A program made the position numbers and the translations under genes. Shown piece after piece: positions 25,440 through 33,173 of a stretch of DNA of 42,430 nucleotides (within the stretch, counting starts at the first letter, position 1; each line of letters begins with the position of its first letter). This DNA is from Paenibacillus sp. JCM 10914. GTDB lineage: Bacteria > Bacillota > Bacilli > Paenibacillales > Paenibacillaceae. The notes under the pieces were generated by a model. It searched no databases. It saw only the letters and a list, made by a program, of their open reading frames with translations, and was not told the DNA's origin. Location of the stretch: assembly GCF_001315105.1 (NCBI RefSeq), contig NZ_BAZR01000040.1, forward strand, positions 1-42,430, in the 5' to 3' direction.

Positions 25440-25485
25440 CGGCTCATCAAATCAAAAAAACTCAATGGCGAAGGAGTGAATGAGG

Positions 25486-27090
25486 GTGACTACGAAGGAA
25501 CAGCCGAAGGAGATGACCCGGAGACAATTTTTGACGACCGTTGGCAAAGTGGGGGGATCGGTCGCCGTCTTCAGTTTAATGGGAACGATGGGCTTATTTA
25601 CACCGGAAACGTTAAAGGCAGCGGAATATACGCCTCCAGGCAAGAACGACTTGAACCTGAGTGGGCGCGGAGGTAAGAAGGTCATCATTCTCGGCGCTGG
25701 CATTGCCGGATTAACGGCGGCTTACGAGTTGGGATTGGCAGGATATGATTGCACGATCCTGGAAGCCAAGGGGTTTGCGGGTGGTCGATGCTGGACCGTT
25801 CGGAAAGGGACCTCCATCGCCGAGATCGGATCGAGTCGTCAGACCGCTCGCTTTGATCAAGGACTGTACTTCAACGCCGGTCCGATGCGGATACCGCAAT
25901 TCCATGTCACGCTTGATTACTGCCGCAAGTTCGGCGTTCCGATTGAGCCGTTCAACAATGTGAACGAGAGCGGTTATTACTATAACGAGAACGTAGGTGC
26001 ATTATCCGGCCAACGGGTACAAAAGCGCGCCGCGAAGGCTGATGTTCGTGGATACGTGGCCGAGATGCTGGCCAAAGCCGTGAACCAGAACGCCTTGGAC
26101 CTTCCGCTTACGGCCGAAGAGAAGATGAAGCTGGTGGATTATCTAAAGGCTGAGGGGGATCTCAATCCGGATCTGTTCTACAGAGGCTCTGAGCGGGGCG
26201 GTTACAAGGATGAACCGGGCAGTCGTTTGGATGCAGGTATACTCAGGGATCCGTTCGACTTGAAGTCGATCATTAACTCGGGGTTCGGCAGGTACTTCAG
26301 CAACGAATACGGTTATGACCAACAGATGATGATGTTTCATCCGGTCGGCGGTATGGATGCTATCATAAAAGCTTTTGAGAAGCGGTTAGGGAATCGAATC
26401 AAATACCGGGCCGAAGTGAAGGAGATACGTCAGTCGGCTGCGGATGTTCGGATTGTCTATACCCAGGCGGATTCTGGGAAGGAGCAGGAAATTCGCGGTG
26501 ATTACTGCATCTGTACGATCCCGTTATCGGTACTTAAGAAGATTCCGGCCGATTTCTCGCCGGAGATGAAGAAAGCGATCAGCAGTGTCGGTTATGCGTC
26601 CGCGGGCAAGATTGGCCTGCAGTTCAAGCGACGCTTCTGGGAAGAGGATGAGCATCTCTACGGAGGAAACAGTCTGACGAATATGGATATTACTCAGATC
26701 TATTACCCACCGACCGATTATTTTGGCAAAAAAGGAATTCTGCTGGGCTACTACACTTACGGGAGTAACGCCGATAAGTTCGCTAGTATGACCTACGCCG
26801 AGCGGGAGCGGCATGCGCTGGCCCAAGGCGCGAAGATTCATCCCCAATATCCGAAGGAATTCGAGGCCTCTTATTCGATTGATTGGAAGAAGACGAAGTA
26901 TCAAGAGGGTGGCTGGGTATCGTATTCCGCCGATGACCGCAAGACTTACTACCCAACGCTATGTAAACCCGATAATCGTATCTATTTAGCAGGTGAACAT
27001 ATCAGTTACATTACAGCATGGCAGGCGGGTGCGATTGAATCTGCCCGCGAGGTGGTCACGGATATTCATCAGCGTGTGATGAAGGCCTAG
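25486..27090 (+). CDS. Tat-exported flavin amine oxidase, L-amino-acid oxidase-like
   Basis: A 534-residue FAD enzyme. The twin-arginine signal is MTRRQFL (RR at 12-13) followed by a hydrophobic segment to about residue 38. The FAD site is GAGIAG (70-75) with GGRCWTVR. Then FNAGPMRIP holds the arginine (R135) that in this family binds the substrate carboxylate, favouring an L-amino-acid oxidase over a monoamine oxidase. The C-terminus carries the FAD-contact RIYLAGEHISYITAWQAGAIESA. Expected reaction: amino acid plus oxygen to imino acid and hydrogen peroxide. The GTG at 25486 has AAGGAG 9 bases upstream; an ATG at 25480 is also possible but only 3 bases from it. First gene of an operon with a secreted RidA-like protein and tatA. 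Confidence 0.85.
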   Translation: MTTKEQPKEMTRRQFLTTVGKVGGSVAVFSLMGTMGLFTPETLKAAEYTPPGKNDLNLSGRGGKKVIILGAGIAGLTAAYELGLAGYDCTILEAKGFAGGRCWTVRKGTSIAEIGSSRQTARFDQGLYFNAGPMRIPQFHVTLDYCRKFGVPIEPFNNVNESGYYYNENVGALSGQRVQKRAAKADVRGYVAEMLAKAVNQNALDLPLTAEEKMKLVDYLKAEGDLNPDLFYRGSERGGYKDEPGSRLDAGILRDPFDLKSIINSGFGRYFSNEYGYDQQMMMFHPVGGMDAIIKAFEKRLGNRIKYRAEVKEIRQSAADVRIVYTQADSGKEQEIRGDYCICTIPLSVLKKIPADFSPEMKKAISSVGYASAGKIGLQFKRRFWEEDEHLYGGNSLTNMDITQIYYPPTDYFGKKGILLGYYTYGSNADKFASMTYAERERHALAQGAKIHPQYPKEFEASYSIDWKKTKYQEGGWVSYSADDRKTYYPTLCKPDNRIYLAGEHISYITAWQAGAIESAREVVTDIHQRVMKA

Positions 27091-27127
27091 AATAGAGCCT
27101 AACTATCGAAGGAGTGTGTTTAATTAT

Positions 27128-27675
27128 ATGAAAAAAGGGAAATCGATTCTGTTATTGACGTTGCTGTTCAGTATATTCAGTGTAACGGCTTATGCCGACA
27201 ATGCCTCGGCACATAAGAAACCGCCGACGCAGGCGATACCTGCGCCTAAATTCTATGGCAGTCCGAGCTCATCCATCTCCAGCGGGGTTGTCGTTCCGGA
27301 AGGCTCCTCTTACCTGTATACGAGCGGAACCGTGCCGCCGTTGTTGAACAAGGATGGAAAGACCGTCTATGAACGATACGGAGACACCAAGACACAGGGC
27401 ATCGGCATTCTGAAGGAGATTGAGAAGCAGTTGAAGGAACAGGGGTTGACGATGAAGGATGTCGTTTACTTGCGGGTCTATATCACGCCGGATGCGGCCA
27501 AGAACGTTACGTTTGACTATACCGGCTGGTTTGATGCATATGCCCAGTTCTTCAATACGAAGGCGAATCCGGTGAAGCAGCTCGGTCGACGGTAGGTGTA
27601 GCTAGTCTGGTTAGTCCGGACTGGTTGATCGAGATTGAAGCAGTGGCCGTATATCCGGCCAAGGTGAACAAGTAG
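27128..27675 (+). pseudogene. Sec-exported RidA-like imine deaminase, frameshifted
   Basis: A RidA/YjgF-family protein with an N-terminal Sec signal peptide. MKKGKSILLLTLLFSIFSVTAYA ends in a signal-peptidase-type AYA site near residue 23. The body has YTSGTVPPLLNKDG, IGILKEIEKQLKEQGLTMKD, and VVYLRVYITP. After NPVKQ the frame breaks. Restoring one G near 27579 gives ARSTVGVASLV-PDWLIEIEAVAVYP, the family end with the catalytic arginine, and 182 residues in all. RidA proteins hydrolyse imines and enamines to keto acids and ammonia. An exported member directly downstream of an exported amino-acid oxidase is a natural partner for the imines it makes. The ATG at 27128 is preferred, although the ribosome binding site (GGAG) is 13 bases away. 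Confidence 0.8.
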
Positions 27676-27718
27676 TATGTACACGAGCTTATAACTTATA
27701 AAAGGGAGCTGAATTCAC

Positions 27719-27928
27719 ATGTTTCAGAATGTTGGATTTGTGGGCTTAATGATGATTCTGGTAGTGGTATTGATACTGTTCGGACCCTCCAAGCTGCCAG
27801 AACTTGGCCGTGCGGTTGGGCGTACGTTATCCGAGTTCAAATCGTCGGCAAGAGAGCTTGTGGGCGATGACAAGGAGGAGGACAAAGATCGGGAGCGGGA
27901 TGCCTCGGTTATAAAGTTGAAGGTCTAA
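27719..27928 (+). CDS. tatA: Sec-independent protein translocase TatA
   Basis: A 69-residue TatA. One short N-terminal membrane helix (about 6-20) is followed by FGPSKLPELGRAVGRTLSEFK, the family hinge and amphipathic helix, and then a polar charged tail. It starts at an ATG with GGGAG upstream. It forms the pore of the Tat system with TatC. It lies 43 bases after the RidA-like gene, so it is likely co-transcribed with the oxidase operon. With tatC across the intergenic region it gives a complete minimal TatAC next to its substrate. Confidence 0.92.
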   Translation: MFQNVGFVGLMMILVVVLILFGPSKLPELGRAVGRTLSEFKSSARELVGDDKEEDKDRERDASVIKLKV

Positions 27929-27934
27929 TCATCG

Positions 27935-27979
27935 GAGACTGTCTCTTGGATCTGCTAAGGTCGAAAGAGGCAGTCTTTG
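27935..27979 (+). terminator. Terminator after tatA
   Basis: Arms around AGACTG-CTCTT and AAGAG-CAGTCT, with a 17-base loop and TTTG after it. Confidence 0.6.
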
Positions 27980-28085
27980 TCTATGGGGCTTAAGGGTGCA
28001 CAGGATTCAGATCAGCTTCTGGCGGGTAAACACAATTACAAGCAATTCCGATGATACTACCAATATCGCTAAGGAGCTGATATGT

Positions 28086-28289
28086 ATGGATAACAACATA
28101 TTTAAGGGCAAATGGAAGCAGATGAAGGGTGAAGCCAGAAAGCAATGGGGGAAATTGACGGACGATGACCTGGATGTCATTGCAGGCGAGAAGGATAAGT
28201 TGGTAGGCAAAATTCAGGAGCGTTACGGCCGTTCCAAGGATGATGCTGAGCGTGAGTACAGCGAGTGGAGCTCCAGATATCGCGACTAG
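28086..28289 (+). CDS. CsbD-family stress protein
   Basis: A 67-residue hydrophilic protein. It opens MDNNIFKGKWKQMKGEARKQWGKLT and continues DVIAGEKDKLVGKIQERYG, the standard CsbD pattern. In Bacillus such proteins belong to the general stress (sigma-B) response; their biochemical role is unknown. The ATG at 28086 is chosen over a longer frame because AAGGAG precedes it by 8 bases. No clear sigma-B promoter was found upstream. The following gene starts 30 bases on and may share the transcript. Confidence 0.9.
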   Translation: MDNNIFKGKWKQMKGEARKQWGKLTDDDLDVIAGEKDKLVGKIQERYGRSKDDAEREYSEWSSRYRD

Positions 28290-28318
28290 TCTTACATGAA
28301 TAAGGGAGGTCAAGTACT

Positions 28319-28600
28319 ATGTACCATTCACGGATCGTAACCGGCAAAGTGATCGATATTCGTGACGGCAAAGTAGTCACCCAACAAGGAGATATGATCA
28401 GTTCATATAATCTCCGCTACTACAACTTGATGAATGAAGACCTCCCGGTTGAAGTGGAAGACAGTTTGCTGGCACACATGTCAACCGCAGACCAAGCTGA
28501 GGAAGACATAGTGGATCATTCCTCCGGCTGGCAGCGCAAGGACTGGAAGCCGCTCGTCGAATTCATAATCTCAAGGAAGAAGAGTGCGAATCGTGCCTGA
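28319..28600 (+). CDS. Hypothetical protein after csbD
   Basis: A 93-residue soluble protein that I do not recognise. A strong GGAGGTC site precedes the ATG. The N-terminal half is beta-like (YHSRIVTGKVIDIRDGKVVTQQGD). The rest has an acidic helix (VEVEDSLLAHMSTADQAEEDIVD) and a basic end. The stop codon lies in the loop of a terminator. Co-transcription with the CsbD gene suggests a stress link, but nothing in the sequence shows a function. Confidence 0.65.
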   Translation: MYHSRIVTGKVIDIRDGKVVTQQGDMISSYNLRYYNLMNEDLPVEVEDSLLAHMSTADQAEEDIVDHSSGWQRKDWKPLVEFIISRKKSANRA

Positions 28601-28615
28601 TTGCACTCTTTTTTT
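28582..28615 (+). terminator. Terminator overlapping the end of the gene at 28319
   Basis: Stem GAGTGC/GCACTC with a 15-base loop followed by seven T. The stop codon (28598-28600) lies inside the loop. Confidence 0.75.
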
Positions 28616-28718
28616 GTGCGGAAGTGGCGATGCGATGCCTCCGCTTTTCTCGGGTTGAACAGTGAAATCATGCCGTGTAGAATGAGTTCATCAATACTAT
28701 TGAAGGAGGGGCTTGGCG

Positions 28719-29459
28719 ATGGGAGTGGTGGCATTAGTAGTAGGGGCTACCGGGCTTGTGGGCAATCTCGTGGTTGAGGAGCTGTTAAAGCGGGACGAAC
28801 TGGATGAAGTACGGATACTCGTTCGCAGGCAGCCAGAAGTAACGCATCCCCGCTTGAAGGCTATTATAGTGGACTGGGATCGGCTGGAGTCCTACCGCGA
28901 GGCGTTTTTCGGGGTCCACATGGTGTACAACTGCCTTGGAACCACGATTAAAAAAGCCGGTTCTCAGCAGGCGTTCCGCAAGGTAGATGTTGAGTATGTG
29001 CTGAAAGCGGCGGAGCTTGCCAAGCAAGCAGGCGTGCAACAATTCGTCGCGGTCAGCTCCGTCGGGGCGAATCCGAAGGTGCGCAATTTCTATCTTAGGA
29101 CCAAAGGCGAAATGGAGGAGCGGCTTGCTGGTATGAGGTTTAAAGGGGTACATCTGTTCAGACCTTCCTTGCTGCTCGGCGATCGACCGGATCGACGGTT
29201 TGGTGAGTGGGCGGCTTCGGTGCTGATGACCTCGCTGGATTTTGCTTTTCGTTCACCGAAACTGGCCCCTTATCGCGCGATACCTGCAAGAAATGTGGCG
29301 AGGGCAATGGTTCATATCGGCATGACGAATTTGCCTGGACATCATGTTTATACCAATGAGATCATTCAGGTGCTTGGTGAAGCTGAGGCAACCTCAACCG
29401 AAGGCTGGTACAGGAATGATTTTATCGGAAAGCTTGTGACGAGCGCTGCGACGGCTTAA
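28719..29459 (+). CDS. NAD(P)-binding oxidoreductase, TIP30/HTATIP2-like atypical SDR
   Basis: A 246-residue Rossmann-fold protein. The nucleotide loop is VGATGLVGNLVVEELL. The family landmarks are CLGTTIKKAG, FRKVDVEYVLKAAELAKQAGV, VAVSSVGAN, and YLRTKGEMEE, which carries the SDR Tyr-x3-Lys. It fits the HTATIP2/TIP30 group of atypical short-chain dehydrogenases, whose substrate is mostly unknown. The ATG at 28719 fits the GGAGG site better than the TTG two codons upstream. It is monocistronic. Confidence 0.82.
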   Translation: MGVVALVVGATGLVGNLVVEELLKRDELDEVRILVRRQPEVTHPRLKAIIVDWDRLESYREAFFGVHMVYNCLGTTIKKAGSQQAFRKVDVEYVLKAAELAKQAGVQQFVAVSSVGANPKVRNFYLRTKGEMEERLAGMRFKGVHLFRPSLLLGDRPDRRFGEWAASVLMTSLDFAFRSPKLAPYRAIPARNVARAMVHIGMTNLPGHHVYTNEIIQVLGEAEATSTEGWYRNDFIGKLVTSAATA

Positions 29460-29480
29460 AATGTAACTATCTACATAGAT

Positions 29481-29525
29481 TGAACTAAAGAGACTAACCG
29501 TAAATGCTATAAGAACTTTAGTTCA
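29481..29525. promoter_or_regulatory. Inverted repeat between the TIP30-like gene and ridA
   Basis: Perfect 10-bp arms TGAACTAAAG (29481-29490) and CTTTAGTTCA (29516-29525) with a 25-base spacer. There is no T-run. It lies 38 bases before the ridA start. It could be a weak terminator, an operator pair or an mRNA structure. Confidence 0.35.
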
Positions 29526-29563
29526 TTCTATCAAGTTCATACATAGAGAGGGGATTAATATCC

Positions 29564-29944
29564 ATGAGTAAAAAAATCATTTCGACCAGCAAAGCACCGG
29601 GAGCAATCGGACCTTACAGTCAGGCCGTTGAGATTAACGGTATGGTGTACACCTCAGGGCAATTGGGGCTTAATGCCGAGACTGGCCAGTTCGGCGAAGG
29701 CGTACAGGAGCAGACCCGATTGTCGCTGAGCAACGTACAAGCGATTCTGGAGGCCGCCGGGACAAGCCTGGATCATGTTATCAAGACGACGGTGTTCTTG
29801 AAGGATATGAACGATTTCGTTGCGGTGAACGAGATTTACGGCAGCTTCTTCTCTGAACCCTATCCTGCTCGTAGTGCGGTTGAGGTCGCTCGCCTGCCGA
29901 AGGACGGATTGGTGGAGATTGAAGTTATTGCTGTTAAGCCGTAA
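29564..29944 (+). CDS. ridA: RidA-family reactive intermediate deaminase (cytosolic)
   Basis: A 126-residue RidA/YabJ protein. It has the family start STSKAPGAIGPYSQAVEINGMVYTSGQLG, the middle NVQAILEAAGTSLDHVIKTTVFLKDMNDF and the end YPARSAVEVARLPKDGLVEIEVIAV, including the catalytic arginine in PARS and the E of IEVIAV. It hydrolyses 2-aminoacrylate and other imines made by PLP enzymes. The ATG has GAGAGGGG upstream. No signal peptide, unlike the second RidA at 27128. Role in the neighbourhood is housekeeping. Confidence 0.95.
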   Translation: MSKKIISTSKAPGAIGPYSQAVEINGMVYTSGQLGLNAETGQFGEGVQEQTRLSLSNVQAILEAAGTSLDHVIKTTVFLKDMNDFVAVNEIYGSFFSEPYPARSAVEVARLPKDGLVEIEVIAVKP

Positions 29945-29968
29945 GGCCAATAGTTTTCAAGGAGATCT

Positions 29969-30382
29969 ATGGCGATACTCAAACACTGCGCGGAAGCAGG
30001 GACTCGTGTTGAGTTCAGTTTCATATATCACATTCCCGGCTATTATGAAGGGTGCCAGATGAACTTCCGCTATTTCAAGGCAGATCAGCTCCTTTATGAT
30101 TTGGATTTTGGCTGGACGAATATAACATTGACCAGCTATATCAATGTGACCTCGAATTTCCCTCTGGATCGGCTTGAACGAATTGAACTGGAGGGATTGT
30201 ATGTCTCTTTCGAGAAGCACTTGTATCAACTGGAGTGGGCGGAGGTTGAGACTGACAGCGGAATGTACAAGCTGCGCTTTTTTGGATCGGATCAAGATTT
30301 CCAGTTGGTATCGGATGTGGAGTCGGTCAGAAAGTTCGGCAGGGATCTTGCGTCAGATTGGGCAGATGCACCGGTCAGATGA
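29969..30382 (+). CDS. Hypothetical protein downstream of ridA
   Basis: A 137-residue soluble protein without a domain that I can name. An AAGGAG site precedes the ATG. It is mostly beta-rich (RVEFSFIYHIPGYYEGCQMNF, then ITLTSYINVTSNFPLDR, and FEKHLYQLEWAEVE). The C-terminal 30 residues form a helix. It lies 24 bases after ridA and probably shares its transcript. Confidence 0.65.
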   Translation: MAILKHCAEAGTRVEFSFIYHIPGYYEGCQMNFRYFKADQLLYDLDFGWTNITLTSYINVTSNFPLDRLERIELEGLYVSFEKHLYQLEWAEVETDSGMYKLRFFGSDQDFQLVSDVESVRKFGRDLASDWADAPVR

Positions 30383-30407
30383 GTGTTTAATATGATATGA
30401 ATGGGAA

Positions 30408-30441
30408 GGCTGCGCGACTGAATTAACCCGGTTGCGCAGCC
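30408..30441 (+). terminator. Terminator-like hairpin after the ridA operon
   Basis: Stem GGCTGCGC/GCGCAGCC with an 18-base spacer, then TGTTT. The T-run is weak. Confidence 0.55.
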
Positions 30442-30475
30442 TGTTTGTGCTGGAGATTAGGCGCGTGGGGATACA

Positions 30476-30645
30476 GAGCGCACAAATCCCTGAGAGGAAT
30501 TTGTGGCACGAGAAATAGTGGATACGGAGCGCACAAGTCCCTGAGAGGGATTTGTGGCACGAGAAAGAGTAGATCACAGAGCGCACAAGTCCCTGAAAGG
30601 GATCTGTGGCACGAGAATGGCTAGCTCCCGCGCTTACAAGTCCCC
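30476..30645. repeat. 51-bp tandem repeat with internal hairpins
   Basis: Three full units start at GAGCG at 30476, 30527 and 30579. A decayed fourth runs to about 30645. Each has CACAAGTCCCT-gag-AGGGATTTGTG with its own stem, and a shared GGCACGAGA after it. The region lies between convergent operons. There is no open reading frame and no nearby Cas gene. Confidence 0.8.
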
Positions 30646-30674
30646 TTAAGGTCTAGGCGATCAGTTATCCCAAC

Positions 30675-31439
30675 CTAATAACGAGACCACCTGCGATTGC
30701 GAGTGAAGAAGAGCCATACCGCGTAGAGAAACAGAACTACGGCGAGTATGAACGCCGTGATGAACACGCTGTCCGTGTCTCTATGCTCTACCGCTACCGC
30801 AACGTAAGCCCAAGTGAATACGAGGGGCACGATGCTATTCCTGTACGGATAGCTGATGAACAGTGCGAGCACGATGCCGGCTATGAGCAGGATGATGCCC
30901 CATACCACCTCACTTAGACCGAGCGGAAAGAGGTCGATCTTATTCATCACGACACTGATATTCACGAGGAACGCCGGACTTACCCATCCGATATAAAGGG
31001 CGAACGGGAGCTTGAGGAACACGCGCTCGCCATTTGTCGGGTAATCGATGCGTTGAGTACGGCGGTATAATACCCATAAACTCAACAGTAGTAGCAGCAT
31101 AACGACCACTGACCATTCGATAAGCAGCGAGTGCCATAAGGCCAGCCACGCCATATTCAAGACACAACTAATGATAAACCACGGTCCGATCGATAGCACA
31201 GAATCTCGTGTAGAAGTACCACGCAGTAATTGATAGATGATAAATCCCAATAAGGTAATATAGACGACAGACCATATCGCAAAGGCATAGCCAGCAGGCG
31301 TAATCGGAGTGTAGTACATATCCGATATCTCGTCAGGCGTTCTACCTCCGAGCGGCAAGCTGGTAGCTAGCGCATTCATTGCAATGACACCGGCAAAGAA
31401 CAGTAAATTCCACCACCGGTAGGTATTGGTTCGAAACAT
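30675..31439 (-). CDS. TspO/MBR-like tryptophan-rich sensory protein
   Basis: A 254-residue integral membrane protein with about seven helices. The family patterns YTPITPAGYAFAIWSVVY and LNMAWLALWHS (tryptophan-rich) are seen. TspO proteins bind porphyrins and cholesterol-like ligands. Members of this length, with extra C-terminal helices, occur in Bacillota and are annotated as tryptophan-rich sensory proteins. The role is not established. It stands alone on the minus strand. Confidence 0.75.
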   Translation of the reverse strand: MFRTNTYRWWNLLFFAGVIAMNALATSLPLGGRTPDEISDMYYTPITPAGYAFAIWSVVYITLLGFIIYQLLRGTSTRDSVLSIGPWFIISCVLNMAWLALWHSLLIEWSVVVMLLLLLSLWVLYRRTQRIDYPTNGERVFLKLPFALYIGWVSPAFLVNISVVMNKIDLFPLGLSEVVWGIILLIAGIVLALFISYPYRNSIVPLVFTWAYVAVAVEHRDTDSVFITAFILAVVLFLYAVWLFFTRNRRWSRY

Positions 31440-31547
31440 GTTATCTCCTCCTGAACAGAGTCTGGACTATATAAATTTACCCAAAACTGAACCAAACGAG
31501 CCAGCTTTGACCAAGAAGAGGATGGTAAATGAAGTCAATGCATACAA

Positions 31548-33167
31548 TTAAGCCAAGTGTTCCTTGCGATATTCATTAGGCGTTCGCTGCTCCAGCTTCT
31601 TGAACACCTTGCTGAAATACTTCTCATCCTGGTAGCCGACCATCTCGGCGATTTGGGCGATCCGCAGCTGTGGATTGAGCAGAAGTGCCTTGGCTTTGGT
31701 GATGCGTATCCGACCGAGGTAGTCGGATAAAGTGACTCCGAATTCCTGTTTGAATTTTCGCGAGATATATTCTCTGCTGAGGAAGAATTGGCCTGCAATC
31801 TGCTGCAGCGAGATTTCTTCATGGTAATGACGGTCCAGAAATTGAGCGATATCGTGAATGATATGGTTGTCCCTGGAGTGGATTTGCGTCAGCAACCTTG
31901 AAGCCGAGTGCAACCGGCCGTTTATCTGCTCTCGCCACTGTCCCCAGCACATCATTCCCTCTTCGTTTAATGGAAGCGCGGAAGGCAGATCTTGTGAAAT
32001 CTCAATATCCTCCACCGGCTCTTGCGTGCTCTTCACCTCATTCTCCGTCCAATGGTATTGAATCCAGTCCCACTCCGAATTCCAGCGGTTGAGATGCTCC
32101 GGCGATACCAAATCTCGCTCCTGCACATCATGAAGCCAATCGGAGGTAGCCTCATTCATCCGTTCCTTGCTCCCGCTAAGCGCGGCCACGCGGAATTTCT
32201 CTTCGTAAGAAGACAAGCGCAGGTTGCGTGATCCCTCGCTCTCTACAGCCCGTTCACGATGGACGCAGCACGGTCCTGTCAGCAAATTCCGACTCCACAG
32301 GGCTTGGGCCGCATTCGTATACGCTTTAGGTAAATCTTGCGGAAATACAGGAGCGTTGGCTGCACCGAAATGTGCATGGCGTCGAACCGTCAAGTAGAAA
32401 CCATCATTGATTCGGGCCAGGACATCATCGAGTGGCATTTGGGAATTCCAATATAGCATGATCATCTCCCCGGGCTTATCCATGTTCCGGAATGCAACCC
32501 CTTGGTCTTTCAGCAGTTCGTTGCAAATATTGATCAGCGTAAACGATAGGAGCTGGCGCCGATTGCGAAATTTGGTCAGCATTCCTTGGTCGAACTGGGC
32601 GTCGTGCAGGACGGCGACGTGACACGGTGCCCCTCGCTCCGGTAACGTAATGCGACTCTGCAATTGATTCATTACATGCTCGCTCGTTCCATAACCGTTG
32701 ACAAGGTCGGAGAGAAGTCGATCCATATAATACGGCGTCATCTGATTCATCACAATATTTTGATTCGTAAGCCGCTGCCGCTTCTCTTCTTCCTGCCTCC
32801 ATGCATGAACGGCCTTGTCCAGCGCCTCATTCAGCGTCACGGGGTCTACGGGCTTCAATATATAATCGATCCCGCCCGAGCGGATGGTATGGCGAACATA
32901 CTCAAAATCATCGTATCCGCTAATGACGAGTACTTTGATCTCCGGTTTATGTGTGTGAAGCCAAGTGAGCAGTTCCATGCCGTTTCTGCGCGGCATACGC
33001 ATGTCCGTTATGACAATCTGGGGCTTACGCTCCTCGATCAACTGCTCAGCTTCCTCACCGTCAGCGGCCTGATAAATTTCGGTTATGCCATGGTCCTCCC
33101 AGTCGGCCAATAAATCGATAGCTTCTCGAACATGTATCTCGTCATCCACGATTAGAACTTTGATCAT
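31548..33167 (-). CDS. Response regulator with AraC-type output (YesN-like)
   Basis: A 539-residue regulator. The receiver domain (about 1-125) has the acidic pair DDE at 8-10, the phospho-acceptor D55 (ITDMRMPR), and the conserved lysine in YILKPVD. A long linker follows. The C-terminal AraC DNA-binding domain (about 435-539) has ISLQQIAGQFFLSREYISRKFKQEFG and IAQIAEMVGYQDEKYFSKVFKK. It is the partner of the kinase that ends 6 bases upstream, and probably controls the divergent sugar ABC operon. Confidence 0.92.
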   Translation of the reverse strand: MIKVLIVDDEIHVREAIDLLADWEDHGITEIYQAADGEEAEQLIEERKPQIVITDMRMPRRNGMELLTWLHTHKPEIKVLVISGYDDFEYVRHTIRSGGIDYILKPVDPVTLNEALDKAVHAWRQEEEKRQRLTNQNIVMNQMTPYYMDRLLSDLVNGYGTSEHVMNQLQSRITLPERGAPCHVAVLHDAQFDQGMLTKFRNRRQLLSFTLINICNELLKDQGVAFRNMDKPGEMIMLYWNSQMPLDDVLARINDGFYLTVRRHAHFGAANAPVFPQDLPKAYTNAAQALWSRNLLTGPCCVHRERAVESEGSRNLRLSSYEEKFRVAALSGSKERMNEATSDWLHDVQERDLVSPEHLNRWNSEWDWIQYHWTENEVKSTQEPVEDIEISQDLPSALPLNEEGMMCWGQWREQINGRLHSASRLLTQIHSRDNHIIHDIAQFLDRHYHEEISLQQIAGQFFLSREYISRKFKQEFGVTLSDYLGRIRITKAKALLLNPQLRIAQIAEMVGYQDEKYFSKVFKKLEQRTPNEYRKEHLA

Positions 33168-33173
33168 GATAAC

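Noticed and set aside
30476..30645. CRISPR array
   Set aside because: Near-identical 51-bp units with no distinct spacers, and no cas genes.
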